A stretch of 9,791 bases of DNA. Source: an uncultured Actinomycetes bacterium. GTDB taxonomy: Bacteria; Actinomycetota; Acidimicrobiia; Acidimicrobiales; Microtrichaceae. The translations under genes and the position numbers were made by a program. The notes under the pieces were generated by a model. That model saw only the letters and a list, made by a program, of their open reading frames with translations. It ran no database searches and was not told the origin of the DNA. The DNA is taken from the NCBI GenBank assembly GCA_903941145.1, contig CAJANQ010000027.1, forward strand, positions 1 through 9,791, in the 5' to 3' direction. The stretch's first letter is position 1. Each line of letters starts with the position of its first letter. Shown piece by piece: positions 5,371 through 9,791 of this stretch.

Positions 5371-6804
5371 TCAGGACGCTGACTGCGGCCCGGTGCGGTC
5401 CTCTTCGGAGGGTTGCGCCGGGCCGCTGTCGTTCTGCCGGCCCTTCTGGGAGTCGCCGGCCTGGGGCACGTCGACCATCTTGCCCGTGGTCAGGTCGAGC
5501 GCCTGCTTCTCCGACGAGTACTTCATCTTGGCCTTCAGGACCTTGAGCTCGACCTTGTAATACACGGGCAGCGAGACCAGGAACGCCGACGCGATGAGGA
5601 CCGGTGTGCGGAGCAGCTGCACGCCGAGCGAGGCCTCCTCGCCGCCGGTCGCCGCGATGATCAGCAGGTACGGGAGCGCGTGCCAGACATAGAGCGTGTA
5701 GCTCATCCGGCCCATCCACCGGAACGGGCTCCACGACATGAAGGTCGAGAACTTCCACGTCGGGTAGCGCACGAGCGCAAACGCAATCACTGCGAACGCC
5801 AGCGCCCCGACCGTGTGGCCGAACCGGAACCAGTACATCTCCTGCAGCAGGCCAGAGCGGGGGCTGAAGGCGTACGCGTTGCAGACGTCGCCCCCCATGG
5901 ACTTGGGCAGCTGGTAGCCGAGCTCCGGACAGTCCGGCAGGTACTTGAAGTACGGGCCGCCCAGCTTCTCCACCAGCTCGCTCGAGGTGTTGAGCATCAC
6001 CAGCCACACCACGATGGCGAACCCGGCGAGCCACAGCATCGGCCGCCGCAGCTTCTCGGCCCGCTCCTCGGTGATCAGCGCGCTCAGGCAGGCCACGCCC
6101 ACGCCGAGCATGAGTGCGTCCGGCCGCTGCAGGAGGATCAGGCGGACGCCGGCGAGCATGCCCTGGTCGTCCTGGGCGACTCCGGTGTACCCGTACCAGC
6201 GGGCCACGCCCACGGCCGCGAACCCGAGGAACATGGACACCATGAGCGTGCGCACCAGGTTCTTCTTGACGCAGAAGAGCACCGTCCCCGCGATCACCAG
6301 GTAGAACCACTCCTCCACCGACAGCGTCCACAGGTGCCACATGGTCCGGTGCGACTGCGAGACCGGGTTGATCGCGTAGAGCCCGTTCGGGAAGAACAGG
6401 TGGTACATGTAGGTCACTGCCGCCAGGGCGTCCTGGCCGACGTACCGCAGGCTGAGCGGCTTGAAGCCGACCAGCGTCGCCACCGTGGAGATCACGAGCC
6501 ACACGCCGACGAACAGCCAGACCGAGGGCAGCAGCCGAACCCCTCGACGGATGTAGAACTTCTTGAGGCTGATCGTGCCGGTGGACCGGGCCTCCTGCAG
6601 CAGCAGGTTGGTGATGAGGAACCCGGAGAGCACGAAGAACGTGTCGACGATGGTCACCCACGACTCGACGTACATGAAGAGCGCGTGGCCGACGAGGACC
6701 ATCATCACGCCGGTGCCGCGAATGCCGTCGAACCCGCCGATGAGGCCGACCTTCGGCGCGACCGAGACGAACGGCTGCTGGGACGTTCCGGCCGGCGCCG
6801 TCAC
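5371..6804 (-). CDS. Membrane acyltransferase family 3 (OafA-like), copy 1
   Basis: This 477-residue integral membrane protein is of the family that moves acyl groups, often acetyl, onto cell-surface sugars or lipids. About ten hydrophobic segments are visible. Family motifs are FDGIRG (25-30) with H40 in VLVGHA, FFVLSGFLI (56-64), FYIRRGVRLLP (83-93), LWTLSVEEWFYL (158-169) and RMSYTLYVWH (366-375). The outer loop 280-310 holds C292 and C308, which could form a disulfide. After the last membrane helix comes a charged tail with KMKYSSEKQALDLTTGKMV (426-444) and then a polar low-complexity end. The start is GTG 6804, overlapping the TGA of the upstream paralogue as GTGA, with GAGGAG (6813-6818) 8 bases upstream. 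The last 56 bases contain the hairpin described separately, which may be why the tail is unusual. The acyl donor and acceptor are unknown; linkage to sterol genes does not define them. Confidence 0.93.
   Translation of the reverse strand: MTAPAGTSQQPFVSVAPKVGLIGGFDGIRGTGVMMVLVGHALFMYVESWVTIVDTFFVLSGFLITNLLLQEARSTGTISLKKFYIRRGVRLLPSVWLFVGVWLVISTVATLVGFKPLSLRYVGQDALAAVTYMYHLFFPNGLYAINPVSQSHRTMWHLWTLSVEEWFYLVIAGTVLFCVKKNLVRTLMVSMFLGFAAVGVARWYGYTGVAQDDQGMLAGVRLILLQRPDALMLGVGVACLSALITEERAEKLRRPMLWLAGFAIVVWLVMLNTSSELVEKLGGPYFKYLPDCPELGYQLPKSMGGDVCNAYAFSPRSGLLQEMYWFRFGHTVGALAFAVIAFALVRYPTWKFSTFMSWSPFRWMGRMSYTLYVWHALPYLLIIAATGGEEASLGVQLLRTPVLIASAFLVSLPVYYKVELKVLKAKMKYSSEKQALDLTTGKMVDVPQAGDSQKGRQNDSGPAQPSEEDRTGPQSAS
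5385..5426 (+). terminator. 19-bp hairpin with UUCG tetraloop, probable terminator for the plus-strand gene
   Basis: Bases 5385-5403 pair with 5408-5426 without a break: 15 Watson-Crick and four G-U pairs, closed by a C(UUCG)G tetraloop. It begins 24 bases after the hydroxyacyl-CoA dehydrogenase stop codon. On the minus strand the four wobble pairs become A-C mismatches, so the structure is much better on plus-strand RNA. The following sequence TGTCGTTCTG is only moderately T-rich. The hairpin lies inside the last codons of the converging acyltransferase gene. Confidence 0.65.
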
Positions 6805-8090
6805 TTCTGCAGCTCCTCGACCGAGACCATCTTGCCGGTGCTGAGGTCGAGGACCTCTTTCTCGGTGGCGAACTTGAGCTTCACCTTCAGCGCCCGCTGC
6901 TCCACGAAGTAGTAGACGGGCAGGCAGGCGACGACGGTCACCGGCGCCAGGACGAACACCCGGGTCTTCTCACCGAGCACCGAGTCCAGCCCGAGCGCCT
7001 CGAGCAGGACGAAGTACACGAGGGTGTGCCACACGTAGACCGTGTACGACATGCGGCCCATGAACCTCGCCGGCTTCCACGACAGCGCCCGGTTGGCCCA
7101 CCACTCCTTGTGCCGAGTCATGCAGAGCAGCACCGGGACCGACGCCAGTGCCGCGAGGGAGTGCCCGAACCTGGGCCAGTAGAGGCCGCTCGTGAACGAG
7201 GCCTCCCTCGTCGGGAACGGCGGCGTGTACGGGTACGGGAGGCCGTACTTGGCGAACTGGCGGCTCAGGTAGGTGCTGGCCAGGAGCATCGAGCCGAACA
7301 TCACGAAGATGGACACGCTGGCTACCCGTGGCAGCCACTTCCGCCACGCGGCAGGGAGCGGGTCGGGCAGCCTGGCGTTGACCACCGCCAGTGCGACGCC
7401 CCACATGAGCGAGTCCGGCCGGGACAGCCACAGCAGGCTCACCCCGCGCCACGGTCCGTTCTGCGGCTGGTCGAAGGGCCACGGGCCGGTGATGCCGAAG
7501 AGGCGCTGTACACCGATGAACGTGGCGATCACGACCATGAGGACGGCCAGATGAACCATCCACTTCCGGCGGATGCACACCAGCACCGTCACCGCAATGA
7601 ACAGGTAGAACTGCTCCTCGACCGCGAGCGACCAGAACTGGTAGATCGACCGCTCGGCCGCCGCCTTCGGGGCCACGTAGCCCAGGCCGACCGGGAACAC
7701 GAAGTTGTAGACGTAGGTGACGGCCGCCGCGGCGTCCTGGAGCACCCACACCAGCCGCTCACGGTCGAACAGCAGGCAGAAGGCGATCCACGCCAGGATG
7801 CACAGGTAGGCCGACGGCAGCAGACGGACGGCACGCCGCGCGTAGAACTTCCGCATGTTGATCGTCGAGCGGTCGCGGTACTCCTGGAGCAGGAGCGACG
7901 TGATGAGGAACGCGCTCATCACGAAGAAGACGTCGATGATCCCGGCGAACGACGGCGACAGGTCCGAGTACGCGTGGTTGGCCAGCACCATGAGGATGCC
8001 GATGCCCCGGATGCCGTCGAACCCGCCGACGAACCCGAGACGAGGCGCGACAGAGACGAACGGCGTCGACTGCACCCCCTCGGACGTCAT
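6801..8090 (-). CDS. Membrane acyltransferase family 3 (OafA-like), copy 2
   Basis: With ATG 8090 as start the protein has 429 residues and aligns end to end with its downstream neighbour. Both begin within ten residues of PFVSVAP followed by GGFDGIRG. Motifs are H39 in VLANHA, FFVMSAFLI (55-63), FYARRAVRLLP (82-92), FWSLAVEEQFYL (152-163) and RMSYTVYVWH (346-355). About ten membrane segments are seen. The tail LKFATEKEVLDLSTGKMV (404-421) matches copy 1, but the polar extension is missing. A TTG start at 8126 is possible. I prefer 8090 because it matches the paralogue and because TTGTGG at 8121-8126 looks like a -35 element. The TGA overlaps the GTG of copy 1, so the two are translationally coupled and probably act together. 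The role is surface glycan or lipid O-acylation by family; the substrate is unknown. Confidence 0.93.
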   Translation of the reverse strand: MTSEGVQSTPFVSVAPRLGFVGGFDGIRGIGILMVLANHAYSDLSPSFAGIIDVFFVMSAFLITSLLLQEYRDRSTINMRKFYARRAVRLLPSAYLCILAWIAFCLLFDRERLVWVLQDAAAAVTYVYNFVFPVGLGYVAPKAAAERSIYQFWSLAVEEQFYLFIAVTVLVCIRRKWMVHLAVLMVVIATFIGVQRLFGITGPWPFDQPQNGPWRGVSLLWLSRPDSLMWGVALAVVNARLPDPLPAAWRKWLPRVASVSIFVMFGSMLLASTYLSRQFAKYGLPYPYTPPFPTREASFTSGLYWPRFGHSLAALASVPVLLCMTRHKEWWANRALSWKPARFMGRMSYTVYVWHTLVYFVLLEALGLDSVLGEKTRVFVLAPVTVVACLPVYYFVEQRALKVKLKFATEKEVLDLSTGKMVSVEELQK

Positions 8091-8097
8091 GGGGTTG

Positions 8098-8126
8098 AGG
8101 CTACGGGCGGGGTTTCTGAGCCACAA
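8098..8126 (-). promoter_or_regulatory. Candidate leaderless promoter for the acyltransferase pair
   Basis: Reading the minus strand, TTGTGG (8126-8121) is followed by 17 bases and then TAGCCT (8103-8098). Seven further bases lead to the ATG at 8090. TTGTGG shares TTG with the -35 consensus. No Shine-Dalgarno sequence precedes the ATG. The spacing is right for a sigma-70-type promoter that starts transcription at or next to the start codon. Confidence 0.45.
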
Positions 8127-8132
8127 CCGACG

Positions 8133-8138
8133 TAGCCT
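8133..8138 (+). promoter_or_regulatory. Candidate leaderless -10 element for the glutaryl-CoA dehydrogenase gene
   Basis: TAGCCT, the same hexamer as on the opposite strand, is followed by eight pyrimidine-rich bases and the ATG at 8147. No ribosome binding site is seen. The -35 position is not recognisable; on the opposite strand the same gap holds the acyltransferase promoter. Confidence 0.42.
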
Positions 8139-8146
8139 CCGTCCCT

Positions 8147-9352
8147 ATGAGTCATGCCCCCATCCCGAACGGCGCCGACCCCCTCGACCTGCTGGGGACC
8201 GACACCCTGCTGACCGACGAGGAGCGACTGCTCCGCGACACCGTCCGGAAGTTCGTGGCCGACAAGGTGCTGCCTGACGTCGGCGAGTGGTTCGACGCCG
8301 GCACCTTCCCCAAGGAGATGGCCAAGGAGTTCGGCGCCCTCGGCGTCCTCGGCATGCATCTCGAGGGCTACGGCTGCGCAGGGACCTCCGCCACCGCCTA
8401 CGGCCTGGCCTGCACCGAGCTGGAGTTCGGCGACTCGGGCGCACGGTCGTTCGTGTCGGTCCAGGGCTCGCTCGCCATGTTCCCGATCTGGGCGTTCGGC
8501 TCCGAGGAGCAGAAGCAGGAGTGGCTGCCCGGCATGGCCGCCGGGGACCTGATCGGCTGCTTCGGCCTGACCGAGCCCGACTCCGGCTCCGACCCGTCCT
8601 CCATGCGCACGACCGCCCGCCAGGACGCGTCGGGCGACTGGATCCTCAACGGCGCAAAGATGTGGATCACCAACGGGTCGATCGCCGACGTGGCCGTCGT
8701 GTGGGCCCGCACCGACCCCGACGGCCCGGACCGTGGCGCGGTGCGCGGGTTCGTGGTGCCCACCAACTCCTCCGGGTTCTCGGCCCCCGCCATCCACCGC
8801 AAGGTGTCGCTGCGGGCGTCGGTGACCTCTGAACTGGTGCTCGAGGACGTGCGGCTCCCCGCCTCGGCCGTCCTGCCCGGAGTGTCAGGGATGCGCGGCC
8901 CGCTCAGCTGCCTGAACGAAGCCCGGTTCGGCATCTCGTTCGGCTCGGTGGGCGCGGCACGTGCCTGCTACGAGGCGGCCCTTGCCTACGCCGGTGAGCG
9001 CGTGCAGTTCGACAAGCCCATCGCAGGGTTCCAGCTCACCCAGCGGAAGCTCGTGGACATGATGGTCAAGGTCCAGCGTGGCACGCTCCTCGCCCTCCAC
9101 CTGGGCCGCGCCAAGGACGAGGGCACGCTCACGACCCCGATGATCTCGTTCGGGAAGATGGACAACGTGCGCATGGCGCTCGAGGTGGCCCGCGAGGCCC
9201 GCTCGGTGCTCGGCGCCAACGGCATCACCACCGAGTACCCGGTGATCCGCCACATGAACAACCTCGAGAGCGTCTACACGTACGAGGGAACGAACGAGAT
9301 CCACACGCTCATCCTCGGCCAGGCCATTACTGGGCTCCAGGCCTTCAGTTAG
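8147..9352 (+). CDS. gcdH: Glutaryl-CoA dehydrogenase, decarboxylating type
   Basis: This 401-residue protein is full length. It oxidises glutaryl-CoA to crotonyl-CoA with loss of CO2, in the breakdown of lysine, tryptophan and aromatic compounds. It shows GCFGLTEPDSGSDPSSMRT (137-155), WILNGAKMWITNG (165-177) and, at the end, VYTYEGTNEIHTLILGQAI (376-394), which is close to the human enzyme. E380 is the catalytic base. E93, R100 and S101 in ELEFGDSGARS correspond by position to human mature Glu87, Arg94 and Ser95, and Y379 corresponds to Tyr369. This is the set associated with glutaryl binding and decarboxylation. LNEARFGISFGSVGAARAC (256-274) is also typical. It is transcribed alone, divergent from the acyltransferases, probably from a leaderless promoter. 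No other genes of the glutarate route are visible, so its link to the neighbours is loose. The family call is firm. Confidence 0.95.
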   Translation: MSHAPIPNGADPLDLLGTDTLLTDEERLLRDTVRKFVADKVLPDVGEWFDAGTFPKEMAKEFGALGVLGMHLEGYGCAGTSATAYGLACTELEFGDSGARSFVSVQGSLAMFPIWAFGSEEQKQEWLPGMAAGDLIGCFGLTEPDSGSDPSSMRTTARQDASGDWILNGAKMWITNGSIADVAVVWARTDPDGPDRGAVRGFVVPTNSSGFSAPAIHRKVSLRASVTSELVLEDVRLPASAVLPGVSGMRGPLSCLNEARFGISFGSVGAARACYEAALAYAGERVQFDKPIAGFQLTQRKLVDMMVKVQRGTLLALHLGRAKDEGTLTTPMISFGKMDNVRMALEVAREARSVLGANGITTEYPVIRHMNNLESVYTYEGTNEIHTLILGQAITGLQAFS

Positions 9353-9392
9353 CGGGGAGCCGGCGCCCCCAAGGGTTGTCGTTTGCTCTTTC

Positions 9393-9411
9393 TGTGCCCA
9401 CTGTGTGCCCA
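9393..9411. repeat. Direct repeat TGTGCCCA x2, 11-base period
   Basis: TGTGCCCA occurs at 9393-9400 and again at 9404-9411. Short tandem GTGCCCA repeats are a look I associate with integrase-proximal or attachment regions in actinobacteria. That is memory rather than proof, and chance cannot be excluded. Confidence 0.4.
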
Positions 9412-9440
9412 TCTGGCGATGGTGGCACGACGAGTTGGCA

Positions 9441-9477
9441 GTCCGGCCCTGAGCCCGGCCGGGCAGGCCGGGCGGAC
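9441..9477. repeat. GC-rich imperfect inverted repeat
   Basis: GTCCG (9441-9445) plus CCC (9447-9449) can pair with GGG (9470-9472) plus CGGAC (9473-9477), with G9446 bulged. Inside lies a perfect 12-base palindrome GCCCGGCCGGGC (9453-9464). It could act as a rho-independent-like pause for the upstream gene or as a protein site. No T-run follows. Confidence 0.35.
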
Positions 9478-9551
9478 CCTCCCCCGCCGACGGCGGCGTC
9501 CGGCGTTCTCGCTACGGCCCGCCCGCTGCCACCACAATGGGGAGGCAGTCC

Positions 9552-9561
9552 GGGGGGGGGG
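9552..9561 (+). repeat. Run of ten G directly upstream of the HsdM-like start
   Basis: Ten consecutive G end seven bases before the TTG at 9569, so part of the run can serve as its Shine-Dalgarno. An ATG at 9537-9539 lies before the run and is out of frame with the HsdM-like frame. One added or two removed G would bring it into frame. G tracts of this length are prone to slippage. Confidence 0.85.
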
Positions 9562-9568
9562 AACCACG

Positions 9569-9791
9569 TTGGCAGCAAAGAAGAAGTCCGATGCGACAGA
9601 GCCGCTCGGTTGTGAGCCGACGCTGCGGGCCGCCGCCGACAAGCTGCGCAATGTCGACATGATCGATGTGTCGGCGGCGATGTCCGCCCCGGTCCGTATC
9701 GAGCGCGTCGAGATGTCAAGGTGCTCCGAGTCCGAGGCCCGGCGGATCTTCGACGAGATGGGCCGCGTCGTCGCAGCGGCAGCAACGCCGG
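9569..9791 (+). CDS. HsdM-like N-terminal fragment, partial at right edge
   Basis: From TTG 9569 the frame is open for 74 codons to the window edge. It begins with a lysine-rich AAKKKSD stretch, then LGCEPTLRAAADKLRN (13-28). This is very like the opening of type I restriction-modification methyltransferase subunits (LG-x-E-x-TLW-AAADKLRNNMD). In those proteins the next residues are an EYKHVVLGLIFLKY-type segment. Here the sequence instead reads DMIDVSAAMS and then RIERVEMSRCSESEARRIFDEMG, which I do not recognise. Either this is a diverged relative that reuses the opening, or an HsdM 5' end fused to other DNA by rearrangement, or the similarity is limited and misleading. The start is supported by the G-rich sequence seven bases upstream. 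Function should not be assumed. Confidence 0.4.
   Translation, partial: MAAKKKSDATEPLGCEPTLRAAADKLRNVDMIDVSAAMSAPVRIERVEMSRCSESEARRIFDEMGRVVAAAATP

Larger units (their letters stand above)
9353..9568. other. Intergenic stretch at a core/accessory boundary
   Basis: The 216 bases after the glutaryl-CoA dehydrogenase stop hold no convincing gene. Open frames on both strands here have atypical composition and no recognisable motif. The stretch contains an 8-base direct repeat (9393-9411), a GC-rich inverted repeat (9441-9477) and a run of ten G (9552-9561). Base composition near 9371-9411 is visibly more T-rich than in the flanking genes. I see no tRNA or clear intrinsic terminator. Confidence 0.6.

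Noticed and set aside
8091..8126. TTG start at 8126 for acyltransferase copy 2, with GGAGG at 8136-8140 on the minus strand
   Set aside because: The added 12 residues have no match in the paralogue, whose start aligns with ATG 8090. The TTGTGG there has exact 17-base spacing to a -10. It remains possible.
5413..8135. Long plus-strand frames over the two acyltransferase genes
   Set aside because: They are His/Arg/Glu-rich mirror frames of membrane-protein genes with no hydrophobic or domain pattern of their own.
9354..9395. Intrinsic terminator directly after gcdH (GGGG...CCCC then T-rich bases)
   Set aside because: Only four pairs around an eight-base loop, and the T-rich part is interrupted and too far from the stem.
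9345..9785. Minus-strand frame of 146 residues at the right end
   Set aside because: It overlaps the end of gcdH, is an Arg/Ser/Pro-rich low-complexity translation, and has no motif. The HsdM-like plus frame explains the region better.
1..9791. CRISPR arrays, tRNA or rRNA genes, riboswitches, insertion sequences
   Set aside because: I saw no regularly spaced repeats, cloverleaf sequence, rRNA signature, transposase motif or recognisable riboswitch core in the window.

Overview
The window is GC-rich, compact DNA with codon use typical of a high-GC actinobacterium. An F420-type luciferase-like oxidoreductase, mycobacterial-style FadD/FadE/SDR proteins and probable leaderless promoters support Actinobacteria. 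The class Acidimicrobiia is my best guess, from overall impression only. Almost all of the window is explained by nine genes or gene parts. Seven are complete and three of the nine groups of calls concern enzymes of acyl-CoA metabolism.

Region 1 (1-2669, minus strand) reads right to left: an acyl-CoA dehydrogenase, an RmlD-like NAD(P)-dependent reductase, a 70-residue SH3-like small protein, and the N-terminal 156 residues of an F420-dependent oxidoreductase that runs off the left edge. Gaps are 16 and 9 bases, and the last pair overlap by 4 bases, so this looks like one operon with an extra internal promoter. Region 2 (2771-5361, plus strand) is divergent from it: a FadD19-like acyl-CoA synthetase followed by a Hsd4A/MFE-2-like (3R)-hydroxyacyl-CoA dehydrogenase. 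A KstR-like palindrome lies between the two. Homologues of four of these proteins (FadD19, FadE26-type dehydrogenase, Hsd4A and the Rv3520c-type F420 enzyme) sit in the KstR-controlled cholesterol region of Mycobacterium tuberculosis. A role in beta-oxidation of sterol side chains, or of other branched or bulky acyl chains, is therefore a reasonable inference. It is not proved by the sequence.

Region 3 (5371-8090, minus strand) is a tandem pair of paralogous membrane O-acyltransferases (acyltransferase family 3, OafA-like), joined by a 4-base GTGA overlap and converging on region 2 with only 9 bases between stop codons. A 19-bp UUCG-capped hairpin just past the region 2 stop codon lies inside the end of the first acyltransferase gene and probably ends transcription from the left. 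Region 4 (8147-9352, plus strand) is a glutaryl-CoA dehydrogenase of the decarboxylating type, divergent from the acyltransferases. The 56-base divergent gap carries the same hexamer, TAGCCT, just before each start codon.

Region 5 (9353-9791) is an abrupt change: a 216-base non-coding stretch with short direct repeats, a GC-rich inverted repeat and a run of ten G, followed by a TTG-started frame. Its first ~30 residues resemble the N-terminus of type I restriction-modification methyltransferases (HsdM) and then diverge. This looks like the edge of an accessory region. I did not find a clearly new multi-gene system inside the window. The most interesting leads are this right-hand boundary, the KstR-like site, the strand-specific hairpin and the repeated TAGNNT-leaderless promoter pattern.
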